Shown here: piece after piece, positions 52,598-61,157 of the stretch | Layout of the letters: each line of letters starts with the position of its first letter | How positions within the stretch are numbered: the stretch's first letter is position 1 | From: Clostridiales bacterium | GTDB lineage: Bacteria; Bacillota; Clostridia; Oscillospirales; Acutalibacteraceae | Reading direction: 5' to 3' | Length of the DNA stretch: 64,000 bases | Assembly: GCA_018364155.1 (NCBI GenBank) | Contig: JAGZMM010000001.1 | Location: 558,001-622,000, forward strand | Notes under the pieces: model-generated | What the model saw: only the letters and a program-made list of their open reading frames with translations | Told to the model about the DNA's origin: nothing | Databases searched by the model: none | Translations under genes and position numbers: made by a program

Positions 52598-53857
52598 CTA
52601 TTCCGACTTTTTGTCGATAAACTCGGGCTTGATCTTCGAATAGACGATCTTTTGCTCGCTATAAAGGCCGTGGTAGCCTGAAAGCATATAGCTAACCGCA
52701 CAGACAATGGCGAAGAAAAGCATCCCGTCCTTCCCGAAAAGCTCGATACTCATAATCAGCGAGGTAAGGGGACAATTGGTCACGCCGCAAAACAGGGCGA
52801 TCAGCCCGATTCCCGCCCCAAAGGAAGGATTGAGACCGATGAGACGGGCCATGGTGTTGCCAAAGGTCGCGCCGATAAAGAAGGTAGGGACGATCTCGCC
52901 GCCCTTGAACCCGGCGCCCAGCGTGATCGCGGTGAAGAGAATTTTCAGCGCGAAGGCCTCTGGGTTTGCCCGGCCGAAGAGAGCTTCGTCGATCACGTCC
53001 ATCCCCGCTCCGTTGTAATCAAAGCTTCCCACCAGGTAAGTAAGCCCCACCACCAAAGCGCCGCCCACGGCGATACGCAAATACGGATTGGGCAGAAACC
53101 GCCGGTACAGGCTGCCCACCCCTTTGGTGACCTTGCAAAAGAGCATGCTCAATAAGGCGCACAGCACGCCCAGCACAATGACCTGCAAAACCGGCAATAC
53201 ATCGAGCTGGGGGATACCCGCCAGCTGGTATCGCTCAGGTTCCGCCCAGAAAAATTCCGCCACCGCAAAGCCGATTACAGCCGACAAAATGCAAGGGACG
53301 ATAGCCGAATAGTACATCACCCCGACGCTGACCACTTCCATGGCAAAAATGGCGGCGGTTAGCGGCGTGCCGAACAGGGCGGCAAAGGCCGCGCTCATGC
53401 CGCACATGGTCATAATCCGCTCGTCCTTTTCGTCAAACCGGAACAGGCGGCCGATTTTTGACGAGATGCTGCCGCCGATTTGCAGCGCCGCGCCTTCCCG
53501 GCCGGAAGAACCGCCACACAAATGAGTCAACACCGTGGCGACGAAGACCAGCGGCGCCATGCGCGCGGAGATTTTCTCGTTGGCCCGCACCGCCAGCAGC
53601 ACCAAGTTGGTGCCCTTGTCCTCGTCGATTTTGCAGGCCTTATAGAGCAGGACAATGGCGATTCCCGCTACCGGCAGCAACCAGAGAAGCCACGGCTGCT
53701 CCTTACGAAGCCCAGTCGCCCAGCCGATGCTGTAGTGAAACAAGGTTCCGATTCCGCCCACCAGCAGGCCAATCAGGCAGGCAAACAGAATCCATTTTAA
53801 AAACACCTTGTAATCCAAGAAATTGGCATGCAGCTTTTCCTTGAGCCACCCTTTCAT
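52598..53857 (-). CDS. CLC-family antiporter, fluoride-type (CLC-F-like)
   Basis: A 419-residue CLC protein with ten or more helices. The segment RMAPLVFVATVLTHLCGGSS followed by GREGAALQIG carries the gating Glu, and GFKGGEIVPTFFIGATFGN replaces the usual GGIFAP motif. KGTNLVLLAV stands where chloride CLCs have GSGIP. These features point to the fluoride/proton antiporter branch rather than a chloride channel. The ATG at 53857 has GAGG upstream; the longer frame to 53968 was rejected. No fluoride riboswitch is seen in the short leader. Confidence 0.85.
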   Translation of the reverse strand: MKGWLKEKLHANFLDYKVFLKWILFACLIGLLVGGIGTLFHYSIGWATGLRKEQPWLLWLLPVAGIAIVLLYKACKIDEDKGTNLVLLAVRANEKISARMAPLVFVATVLTHLCGGSSGREGAALQIGGSISSKIGRLFRFDEKDERIMTMCGMSAAFAALFGTPLTAAIFAMEVVSVGVMYYSAIVPCILSAVIGFAVAEFFWAEPERYQLAGIPQLDVLPVLQVIVLGVLCALLSMLFCKVTKGVGSLYRRFLPNPYLRIAVGGALVVGLTYLVGSFDYNGAGMDVIDEALFGRANPEAFALKILFTAITLGAGFKGGEIVPTFFIGATFGNTMARLIGLNPSFGAGIGLIALFCGVTNCPLTSLIMSIELFGKDGMLFFAIVCAVSYMLSGYHGLYSEQKIVYSKIKPEFIDKKSE

Positions 53858-53899
53858 TGCGTTCCTCAAACCCCTCTTATGTCGCCACACGTTTCTTCT

Positions 53900-53928
53900 A
53901 TTATAGGCGCGGTAAGACAAAAATTCAA
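53900..53928 (-). promoter_or_regulatory. Promoter of the CLC gene
   Basis: TTGAAT (53923-53928), 17 bp, TATAAT (53900-53905) on the minus strand, about 40 bp upstream of the start. Confidence 0.8.
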
Positions 53929-54195
53929 CCGGCTTCCCTGCGTCGAAGAATGTTCTAACCGCTTCCAACCAGTTTTCTGCCCGGCGGCATGCCCTTCGTT
54001 TTTTGCGTTAAGCAGCGGGGGCTCTTTGTTTCGGCAAAAAAGTGTTTTTTCCGATTCAGAAAGATCTTTTTGGGGAGAATTCATCCAGGCAGCGTCTTCA
54101 AAATTCTGCGCAAGAATATTATAAAAGAGAGACTAGCGCTCATAAAAGAAAGGTGCTATACTTGGGCAAAATCAACGAAAAGGAGACGACAGACG
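53929..54195. other. Divergent region between the CLC and GH28 genes
   Basis: No gene is supported here. For the plus-strand GH28 a weak promoter can be proposed: TTCAAA, 17 bp, TATAAA ending near 54124. TATACT near 54160 has no fitting -35. Confidence 0.35.
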
Positions 54196-55530
54196 ATGGA
54201 TTACAACATTCTGACATTTGGAGCAGTCCCAGATGGAACGACCAACTGCCAAAAGCAGATACAGGCTGCCATCGACGCGTGTACCAAAACCGGAGGAAGA
54301 GTGGTGGTTCCGGCGGGAAGATTTTTGTCCGGTTCTCTGCGGTTAAAGTCCCAAGTAGAGCTTTATCTGGAAGAGGGCGCGGTGTTGATTTCCAGCCTCA
54401 ACCCCCAGGACACCATTGATTTTGCAAAGGAATTCGACGATGACAACCAGGCAACCGGCTGGGAAGGCGGATGCTTTTTGTTTGCCATGCACGAAAAGAA
54501 CATCACCATCGCTGGGCCGGGCACCATCGACGGACAGGGGCGGGAGGTGTTCTTTGATGCCAATGCGGACAATGGGTATCACGAGTGTCCGCTGATGGTC
54601 AAAAGCTTTCGTCCCAGAACCACCTTTTTGGAGGATGTGGAGCACCTGACGGTGAAAGATGTGACCTTTTACGACGCGGCCTTCTGGACGTTGCACATGG
54701 CCGGCTGCAAGCATGTGCTGGTGGAAAACGTCAAAATCGACAACAACGTCCGAGGCGCCAACAACGACGGCATCGACCCGGACTGCTGCAAAGATGTGGT
54801 GGTGCGCGGCTGCGACGTACGCGGAGGCGACGACGCCATTGTGGTCAAGGCGACCAAGCCCATGTGGGAAAAATACGGCAACTGCGAGGACATTCTCATT
54901 GAGGACTGCGTGCTCCACTCCCGGGATTCCGCGTTAAAAATCGGAACGGAGACCTGGGGCGACATCCGCAACATCGAGCTGAAAAACTGTCGGGTCTGGG
55001 ATTCCAACCGGGCGGTAGGCATCTGGGTGCGCGACGGGGGTACGGTGGAAAACATCCATGTACACCATGTCACCGGCAACACCCTGCGTTATGCCGACGG
55101 CGCCATGTGCAAGGGTGCGCCGCTCTGGTGGGGCAAGGGCGAGCCCATTTTCATCTCCGCCACCAAACGGGCTGGAGTGGACCGGCTGCCGGGCAAAATC
55201 CGCAATCTTACCTTTGACCATTTGACGCTGACAGCGGAATCCTGTATCTTTATGGGCGGTGAAGCATATTCGCCCATTGAAAACGTCCGCTTGGAAGAGG
55301 TGGACATCACCTGGAAGCAGCAAAGCAAGCATAAGCCGGACGTGTTCGACGAGCAGCCGTCCATCCGAGACGTATATCCTCACGAGATTCCCTGCCTGTA
55401 CGCAAGGCAGGTGCATGGGCTGACTGTGAAGGGACGCTTTGTTCTGGACGGTTCCATGAAGGACACCATCCGCCGCCGGGAAATTCTCGACGGGTGCACC
55501 GATTGTACGATAGCGACGGAGCAGAGATAA
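54196..55530 (+). CDS. Glycoside hydrolase family 28, cytoplasmic
   Basis: A 444-residue right-handed beta-helix enzyme of the polygalacturonase family. It starts MDYNILTFGAVPDGTTNC with no signal peptide, so it should act inside the cell on imported oligosaccharides. The catalytic Asp set is seen as NNDGID (D191) and GGDDAI (D212, D213). The usual GHG motif is not visible; the matching region reads SALKIGTETWGD. The ATG at 54196 has AGGAGACGAC upstream. It probably removes galacturonate or another residue from pectin oligomers; endo action is less likely. The GntR gene lies downstream. Confidence 0.85.
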   Translation: MDYNILTFGAVPDGTTNCQKQIQAAIDACTKTGGRVVVPAGRFLSGSLRLKSQVELYLEEGAVLISSLNPQDTIDFAKEFDDDNQATGWEGGCFLFAMHEKNITIAGPGTIDGQGREVFFDANADNGYHECPLMVKSFRPRTTFLEDVEHLTVKDVTFYDAAFWTLHMAGCKHVLVENVKIDNNVRGANNDGIDPDCCKDVVVRGCDVRGGDDAIVVKATKPMWEKYGNCEDILIEDCVLHSRDSALKIGTETWGDIRNIELKNCRVWDSNRAVGIWVRDGGTVENIHVHHVTGNTLRYADGAMCKGAPLWWGKGEPIFISATKRAGVDRLPGKIRNLTFDHLTLTAESCIFMGGEAYSPIENVRLEEVDITWKQQSKHKPDVFDEQPSIRDVYPHEIPCLYARQVHGLTVKGRFVLDGSMKDTIRRREILDGCTDCTIATEQR

Positions 55531-55575
55531 AAGAAAGTCCATCGGGATGTGACCAAGGCGACGGGCAAACAGGGC

Positions 55576-55604
55576 TTGTAAATTTTGCCTTCCTATTCTA
55601 TAAT
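55576..55604 (+). promoter_or_regulatory. Promoter of the GntR/FCD gene
   Basis: TTGTAA (55576-55581), 17 bp, TATAAT (55599-55604), same layout as the uxaC promoter. The sequence GATTGTACGA at 55501-55510, about 70 bp upstream, also occurs near the SDR promoter. Confidence 0.75.
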
Positions 55605-55639
55605 GAATTTATTTCCAAAAGAGAGGAGGGCGGCATATC

Positions 55640-56320
55640 GTGCTTTCGATTTTAGAAAAGCAGCCGCAGGAGTCGGCACGCAATTATGTGACGCGGGTGC
55701 TGCTTTACAACATTGTCAACATCCAGCTGGAACCGGGCGCGCAAATCCGGGAACAGGAGCTGTGTAGGCTTCTCCAGGTCAGCCGTACCCCCTTTCGAGA
55801 GGCAGAGCTGGAACTGGCCCAGAGAAAACTCATCACCATCCTTCCAAAAATCGGGACCTATGTTTCGTATATCGACGCAAGCATCGTAGAAGAGGTGCGC
55901 CACCTGCGCAGCGTGCTGGAAACCGAACTTGCGAAAATGGCCTGCCGGCAGCTCAAACAGGAGGACATCGACTGCCTATGGGAAAACGTGGCCGTATGGA
56001 AGCTTTACATCAGCCGAAAACAGGAGGATAAAATATTCCAGCTGGATAAAGAATTTCACCGAATTCTTTATCAAAAGTGCCAAAGAAGCTATTGGTACGA
56101 GCTGGTGGAAAGCGTAGCGCCTCATTTTGACCGCACGACGGTGTTGAGTTTTCGGTGCAAGCCGATGGAAAACATCATGCAAGACCACGAGGAGCTTGTG
56201 CGCGCCATTGAACAAGAGGATGAAGCGCTGGCGGGAAGCATCGCGGCCAAGCACATGCAGCGATATACAGAGAACATCGACGTCATCCGTCAGAATTATT
56301 CGGAATATTTTAAAACATAA
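55640..56320 (+). CDS. GntR-family regulator with FCD domain
   Basis: A 226-residue regulator. The winged helix (about 15-75) has IREQELCRLLQVSRTPFREAELEL and the FCD domain (about 85-215) holds the helical ligand pocket with metal-binding residues (DKEFHRILY, HEELVRAIEQEDEALAGSIAAKHM). FCD regulators commonly sense uronates or related acids. It starts at a GTG at 55640, nine bases after GAGGAGGG. Its place among GH28, uxaC and uxaB makes it the probable local regulator of pectin use. Confidence 0.9.
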   Translation: MLSILEKQPQESARNYVTRVLLYNIVNIQLEPGAQIREQELCRLLQVSRTPFREAELELAQRKLITILPKIGTYVSYIDASIVEEVRHLRSVLETELAKMACRQLKQEDIDCLWENVAVWKLYISRKQEDKIFQLDKEFHRILYQKCQRSYWYELVESVAPHFDRTTVLSFRCKPMENIMQDHEELVRAIEQEDEALAGSIAAKHMQRYTENIDVIRQNYSEYFKT

Positions 56321-56342
56321 TCTTACCCGGCTTCAAAAGCCG

Positions 56343-56384
56343 CCAGGAGGACGACGAACCTTTTTCGGCGCGTCGTCCTCCTGG
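56343..56384 (+). terminator. First hairpin after the GntR gene
   Basis: 14 bp perfect arms CCAGGAGGACGACG / CGTCGTCCTCCTGG with a 14 nt loop, no T-tract. It is followed six bases later by the 60 bp palindrome. Confidence 0.55.
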
Positions 56385-56390
56385 ATCAGG

Positions 56391-56450
56391 CTGAAAACAA
56401 CAAGACAGGGCCAAGGAACATGTTCCTTGGCCCTGTCTTGTTGTTTTCAG
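56391..56450. terminator. 60 bp perfect loopless palindrome, probable terminator
   Basis: Two exact 30 bp arms (CTGAAAACAACAAGACAGGG... and complement) meet at ACATGT. The core GACAGGGCCAAGGAAC is followed by TTGTTGTTTT on both strands, which fits a bidirectional terminator after the GntR gene. Confidence 0.75.
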
Positions 56451-56521
56451 AAGCTTTCCAAGCAACGTGAAGATGCATGGAACAAAAAAGGAACACTCCG
56501 CTGAAAATGGAAAACAGAGGA

Positions 56522-56567
56522 TTGACAAAGCAAAATTCATGTAGTATATTTTATTCAATGAAATATA
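56522..56567 (+). promoter_or_regulatory. Promoter of the FAD oxidoreductase operon with overlapping palindrome
   Basis: TTGACA (56522-56527), 17 bp, TATATT (56545-56550). A 23 bp AT-rich dyad, centred at 56556 and running 56545-56567 with one mismatched pair, starts at the -10, a typical operator position. Confidence 0.75.
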
Positions 56568-56606
56568 TAACATCAGTTAGCTAAACACAGCAAAGGAGCG
56601 AAAACC

Positions 56607-58064
56607 ATGGAAACACCATACGACGTAATCGTTATCGGTGCGGGTGTAGTGGGCAGCGCAATTGCAAGAGAGTTGTCCCGATATCAACTGCGCACGGCGG
56701 TTTTGGAGAAGAATCTGGACGTCTGCAACGAAACCAGCGGGCGCAATTCTGCAGTGGTCCACGGCGGCTTCGCTTATGACATCGGCTCGAAGAAGGCCCA
56801 GTTCTGTGTGGAAGGAAACCGTGGGATGGAGGCGCTCGCCAAAGAATTGGACTTTCCCTTCAAGCGGTGCGGTAAGGTGCTGGTGGGCAACACAGAGGAA
56901 GACCTGCGGCGCCTGGAAAGCACCATGAAGCAGGGAAAAGACAATGGCGTCGAAGGGTTGGAGCTGATCGACGAAAAAAGGCTGCACGAGTTGGTTCCAA
57001 ATGTAGAGGGAAGATTCGCCATGCTCTCAAAAAATAGCGGTATCCTCGATCCATTTCTCTTTACCGTGGCGTTGGCGGAAAATGCCCATCAAAACGGCGT
57101 GGAGTTTTTTTTCGATGCTCCAGTGACAGCCATCCGCAGAACCGCAGGCAAATACCGAATTTCCACCAAGCGGGGCGAATACGAGTGCAGATGGGTTGTG
57201 AACGCCGCAGGCTTAGGATGCAAAACGATCTCCGATCTGCTGGGGATTCCCGGATACCGTGTGATTGGTTCCAAGGGAAATTACATCATTTATAACAAAA
57301 AGCTAGGGAGCCTCCTTTCTATGCCAGTCTATCCCGTGCCGAGCAACACATATATGGGTATTCACGTCACTCCTACGGTGGATGGCAACGTGACCATCGG
57401 GCCAGATGCCGAAACGGTGACAGACTTTGCTGATTACGGGGTTTCCAAAAAGAACATGGACGTTCTTTTTACCGAAGCTTCCAAGCTCTGGCCTGTCTTG
57501 GATCCACGTAAGCAGATCCGCACCTTTTCTGGAATTCTGCCCAAATGGGTAAATGAAAACGGCGTCATTCAGGATTTTCTCATTGAAATCCGTGACGACT
57601 TAGCGCCAAACGCCGTCAATCTAATCGGAATCGAATCTCCTGGGCTGACGGCGGCAGTCCCTATCGCCCGGTATGCAGTCGGTCTAATACAACAGCGGGA
57701 GACCCTTCGCGAAAAGCCGGATTTCAAATCCAGACGCCGGGGAATCGTCCGATTTGCCGGCTGCTCCGACGAAGAAAAGGCTAGGCTAATCGCAGAAAAT
57801 CCGGATTATGGAGAACTGGTCTGCCGTTGTGAAATGGTCACGAGAGCAGAAATCCTAGCTGCGGTACACAATCCGCTGGGCGTTTCTACCATGACCGGTA
57901 TCAAGTACCGCACCCGGGCGATGATGGGAGAATGTCAGGGCGGCTTCTGCCAGATGCGGCTGGAGCAGGCGCTGGAAAAAGAATTGGGAAAAGCGGAAAC
58001 AGACATCCGCTACTGCCGGCCGGGCTCATGGATCCTTAGCGGAAAAGTAAGAGAGGAAGGGTAA
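56607..58064 (+). CDS. FAD-dependent oxidoreductase with C-terminal [2Fe-2S] (BFD-like) domain
   Basis: A 485-residue flavoprotein of the glycerol-3-phosphate/L-2-hydroxyacid oxidase type. The FAD motif VIVIGAGVVGSAIAREL opens the protein, with NETSGRNSAVVHGGFAY as the second flavin region. The C-terminus has VCRCEMVTRAEI ... MMGECQGGFCQMRL, a BFD-like iron-sulfur motif. It is the first gene of a three-gene operon with a second flavoprotein and a DUF1667 protein. In other clostridia this set is tied to glycerol 3-phosphate oxidation; here the substrate could be a sugar acid. Confidence 0.88.
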   Translation: METPYDVIVIGAGVVGSAIARELSRYQLRTAVLEKNLDVCNETSGRNSAVVHGGFAYDIGSKKAQFCVEGNRGMEALAKELDFPFKRCGKVLVGNTEEDLRRLESTMKQGKDNGVEGLELIDEKRLHELVPNVEGRFAMLSKNSGILDPFLFTVALAENAHQNGVEFFFDAPVTAIRRTAGKYRISTKRGEYECRWVVNAAGLGCKTISDLLGIPGYRVIGSKGNYIIYNKKLGSLLSMPVYPVPSNTYMGIHVTPTVDGNVTIGPDAETVTDFADYGVSKKNMDVLFTEASKLWPVLDPRKQIRTFSGILPKWVNENGVIQDFLIEIRDDLAPNAVNLIGIESPGLTAAVPIARYAVGLIQQRETLREKPDFKSRRRGIVRFAGCSDEEKARLIAENPDYGELVCRCEMVTRAEILAAVHNPLGVSTMTGIKYRTRAMMGECQGGFCQMRLEQALEKELGKAETDIRYCRPGSWILSGKVREEG

Positions 58065-58066
58065 CG

Positions 58067-59299
58067 GTGGAACAAAAAGATGTGGTCATCATCGGCGGCG
58101 GTCCGGCTGGTTTAGCTGCCGCTTTGGCATTTTGGAAAAAAGGGGTGCGCGACCTGGTGATTCTCGAACGGGAAGATTCTCTGGGCGGTATACTACGGCA
58201 ATGCATCCACGACGGGTTCGGTGTGGGACGGTTTGGTGAAAGCCTTTCAGGACCGGAGTATGCTCAGCGCTTTATCGACGAGGTGGAGAAAACGCATATC
58301 CCGTATTTTACCAAAGCCACGGTCGTGCGCCTAACCAAGGACAGGATGGTTACCGCTGTCACCAGAGAGGGACTAAAATGCTATCAGGCAAAGGCTGTGG
58401 TGCTGGCTATGGGTTGCAAGGAAAGAACCAGAGGCGCCCTGGGTATTCCCGGCGAACGCCCGGCCGGCGTTTTTACAGCCGGCGCAGCCCAGGCCTATAT
58501 GAACTTGTATAACCGGATGCCCGGCAAAGAGGTGGTCATTCTCGGTTCAGGAGATATTGGCATGATTATGGCCCGCCGGCTAACCCTGGAAGGCGCGAAG
58601 GTGCATGCAGTGTTTGAAATCATGGGATATCCCAGCGGCTTGCCGAGAAATACCCTACAATGCCTGGAGGATTATCGCATCCCGCTTTTCCTCAGGCACA
58701 CAGTTACTGACATTCATGGTTCTTCCCGGTTGACCGGCGTCACCGTATCCCAAGTGGACGAAAATCGGTGCCCGATTCCGGGAACCGAGCAAGAGTATCC
58801 TTGCGACACGCTCATTCTTTCTGCGGGTCTCATCCCGGAAAACAATTTGGCTATCGACTGCGGCATTGCAATCGATCCCCAAACCAACGGTGCGGCGGTG
58901 GACGAGTGCTTTCAGACAAGTGTTCCAGGCGTATTTGCTGCGGGAAACGTCCTCCATGTCCACGATTTGGTGGACTTTGTTTCCACGGAGGCCGAACAGC
59001 TGGCCGATGGTGCGGCGACGTATGTCCTGGGGCAGGAACTTGCATCCTGCGGCCTTGCGGTAAAGGCAGGAGAGGGAGTAAGCCAAGTAGTACCGCAGAA
59101 GGTCAGCGGAAAACGGGATTTTACCCTTTCTATGCGGGTACGAAAGCCAGGCGGTCGCTGTGTAATCGAAGTGATGCAAAATGGAAATTCAGTGGCGAAA
59201 AAAGCCATGCCAAAGGTCCTCCCGGCAGAAATGATTCAATTTCAGGTAAAGGCAGAAAATATGGAACAAACCGGGGATTTGGAGGTAACAATCCAATGA
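58067..59299 (+). CDS. NAD(P)/FAD-dependent oxidoreductase
   Basis: A 410-residue pyridine-nucleotide-disulfide-type flavoprotein. The FAD site is DVVIIGGGPAGLAAALAFW at the start, the NAD site is VVILGSGDIGMIMARRL (about 160-176) and GVFAAGNVLHVHDLVDF near 290 is the second FAD-binding motif. It begins with a GTG two bases after the upstream stop. It probably passes electrons between the first flavoprotein and a carrier, as GlpA/B partners do. Confidence 0.9.
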   Translation: MEQKDVVIIGGGPAGLAAALAFWKKGVRDLVILEREDSLGGILRQCIHDGFGVGRFGESLSGPEYAQRFIDEVEKTHIPYFTKATVVRLTKDRMVTAVTREGLKCYQAKAVVLAMGCKERTRGALGIPGERPAGVFTAGAAQAYMNLYNRMPGKEVVILGSGDIGMIMARRLTLEGAKVHAVFEIMGYPSGLPRNTLQCLEDYRIPLFLRHTVTDIHGSSRLTGVTVSQVDENRCPIPGTEQEYPCDTLILSAGLIPENNLAIDCGIAIDPQTNGAAVDECFQTSVPGVFAAGNVLHVHDLVDFVSTEAEQLADGAATYVLGQELASCGLAVKAGEGVSQVVPQKVSGKRDFTLSMRVRKPGGRCVIEVMQNGNSVAKKAMPKVLPAEMIQFQVKAENMEQTGDLEVTIQ

Positions 59300-59670
59300 A
59301 AAAAAGGTATACTTGTATTATCTGCCCCAATGGCTGCGAAATCGAAGCCCAGGTAGAGGGCGGCGAGGTAAAAGCGGTGACAGGCAACCGCTGTACAAAA
59401 GGAAGACAATACGTGGAGCAGGAAATCACTGCGCCGATGCGCACGCTTACCACCTCCGTGCTGGTAACGGGCGGGCAGCTTCCACTGGCCAGCGTCCGGC
59501 TTACCAAGGCGGTTCCCAAGAGCGAAATCTTTCACGTGATGGAAGAAATCCAGAAAACAACGTTGACGGCTCCGGTAAAAGCAGGTAGTATTGTCATCGG
59601 CCAAGTCTGCGGCCTGGACAGCGATGTGATTGCTACAAGGAGCGTACCAGCCGCAGGGGCAAAAAAGTAA
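59296..59670 (+). CDS. DUF1667 protein with four conserved cysteines
   Basis: A 124-residue protein that starts MKKRYTCIICPNGCEIEAQV and has CIICPNGC plus GNRCTKG, four Cys that may bind a cluster or zinc. DUF1667 nearly always accompanies the two flavoproteins upstream. Its ATG overlaps the stop of the preceding gene (ATGA). The function is unproven; an electron-transfer or maturation role is plausible. Confidence 0.9.
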   Translation: MKKRYTCIICPNGCEIEAQVEGGEVKAVTGNRCTKGRQYVEQEITAPMRTLTTSVLVTGGQLPLASVRLTKAVPKSEIFHVMEEIQKTTLTAPVKAGSIVIGQVCGLDSDVIATRSVPAAGAKK

Positions 59671-59731
59671 TCGATGGAAAGGAGCAAAGGAAGGAACCCG
59701 CTGTTCGGCGGATTTCTTCCAAACACCACCC

Positions 59732-61048
59732 ATGAAACCAATTTTCAAATCTTCCGACCGCGCAATCGACACCTCTGGGAACCATCTCGTGACAAAGGAA
59801 CTTCAGTCCTTAATCGACGAGGCGGCGAAAGCCGGCGGCGTAGCCCTTTTGGAAAAGGGCGTCTATCTGACAACCCCTTTGTTTTTAAAAAGCCACATGG
59901 AACTTTGCTTGGAAGAAGGCGCCGTTTTGCTGGGCACTACGGACGAAACCCAAATTCCGCTGATTCCCACCCGGGTAGCGGGAATAGAGATGGACTGGTA
60001 TCCGGGCATACTAAACTGCAACCACCAGGAGGATGTGACCGTCAGCGGCAAGGGAACCATTGACGGCCAGGGCGAGTACTGGTGGAACAAATACTGGGGT
60101 GCGGACACCAAGGGCGGATACCGCAAGGAATACGACGCCAAAGGCTTACGCTGGGCGGCCGATTATGACTGTATGCGGGTGCGCAATGTGGTGGTTTTCG
60201 ATTCAAAAAACGTGACGCTGCGGGATTTCACCTCTTCCCGGTCCGGCTTTTGGAATGTGCATGTGGTATACAGCAGCCATGTGCACATAGACGGGGTACA
60301 AATTGCCGACTGCGGCTTGCAAAGCCCCAGCACCGACGGCATTGACATTGACTCCTGCGCGCATGTGCTGGTGGAGAACTGCGTGACCTCCTGCAACGAC
60401 GACAGCATCTGTATCAAGTCCGGCCGGGATGCGGACGGATACCGGGTCAACCGTCCCTGCCACGACATTACGGTGCAAAACTGCGAGATCCGCTCCGGCT
60501 TTGGCGTGACACTGGGAAGCGAGCTGTCCGGCGGTATCTATAACATTACCTTGCGAAACCTGAAGTACCACGGCACGGACTGCGGGTTTCGCATTAAGTC
60601 CTCCCGGGTGAGAAAGGGGTATATCCGGGATGTTGTGGTGGACGGGCTGGAAATGGTCAATGTAAAATACCCGTTTCACTTCGTGCTAGACTGGAACCCA
60701 GGTTACAGCGTGTGCACGCTGCCTCAGGGGTATACGGGGGAAATCCCGGATCACTGGAAAAAGCTTTTGGAGCAAATTCCCTCTCAGGTACCCAATACCC
60801 AGGTGAACAACATTCGGATTTGCAATGTGAAATCTCACAATGACAAAGAATACAGCGGCATCAGCCGCGCCTTCCATATGGAAGGGTTTAAGGATATGCC
60901 CATCAAGGGGCTGACATTTGAAAACGTGGACATCTGGTGTGAAGAGCTGGGAATCATCAATTACACCCAGGATATTACGTTTAAAAATACGAGCGTTTCC
61001 GTTTGCGGCGCGCGCAGGGAAGAAAACGACGTGTATGACAATCGCTAA
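59732..61048 (+). CDS. Glycoside hydrolase family 28, second cytoplasmic copy
   Basis: A 438-residue beta-helix enzyme without a signal peptide. STDGID (D202), NDDSICIK (D223, D224) and RIKS (287-290) are present, so the core acidic residues are kept, but the GHG motif reads GFG (256-258) with Phe for His. It is distinct from the first GH28 in length and motifs. The ATG at 59732 lacks a close ribosome site (GGAAGGAAC is about 35 bases upstream), so the start is uncertain. It lies 62 bp after the DUF1667 gene and is probably in the same operon. Substrate likely oligogalacturonides or rhamnogalacturonan fragments. Confidence 0.83.
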   Translation: MKPIFKSSDRAIDTSGNHLVTKELQSLIDEAAKAGGVALLEKGVYLTTPLFLKSHMELCLEEGAVLLGTTDETQIPLIPTRVAGIEMDWYPGILNCNHQEDVTVSGKGTIDGQGEYWWNKYWGADTKGGYRKEYDAKGLRWAADYDCMRVRNVVVFDSKNVTLRDFTSSRSGFWNVHVVYSSHVHIDGVQIADCGLQSPSTDGIDIDSCAHVLVENCVTSCNDDSICIKSGRDADGYRVNRPCHDITVQNCEIRSGFGVTLGSELSGGIYNITLRNLKYHGTDCGFRIKSSRVRKGYIRDVVVDGLEMVNVKYPFHFVLDWNPGYSVCTLPQGYTGEIPDHWKKLLEQIPSQVPNTQVNNIRICNVKSHNDKEYSGISRAFHMEGFKDMPIKGLTFENVDIWCEELGIINYTQDITFKNTSVSVCGARREENDVYDNR

Positions 61049-61123
61049 AAGAATGCGGACGGCCGGTGCACTTTTCGATAAAATTCACCGCACTCTCCCC
61101 TTCTCATTCGTCTGGTCTCACCC

Positions 61124-61152
61124 TTGTAATTAAAAGGCGGCACTGCTATAAT
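61124..61152 (+). promoter_or_regulatory. uxaC promoter
   Basis: TTGTAA (61124-61129), 17 bp, TATAAT (61147-61152), about 180 bp upstream of the start codon. It matches the GntR promoter in both elements. Confidence 0.78.
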
Positions 61153-61157
61153 GAAGC

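Noticed and set aside
53858..53905. Fluoride riboswitch before the CLC gene
   Set aside because: The leader is about 40 bases and lacks the conserved crcB motif elements.
53989..54195. Extended N-terminus of the first GH28 with a possible signal peptide
   Set aside because: The upstream codons are basic and Phe-rich but contain no proper signal peptide, and the good ribosome site is at the ATG at 54196.
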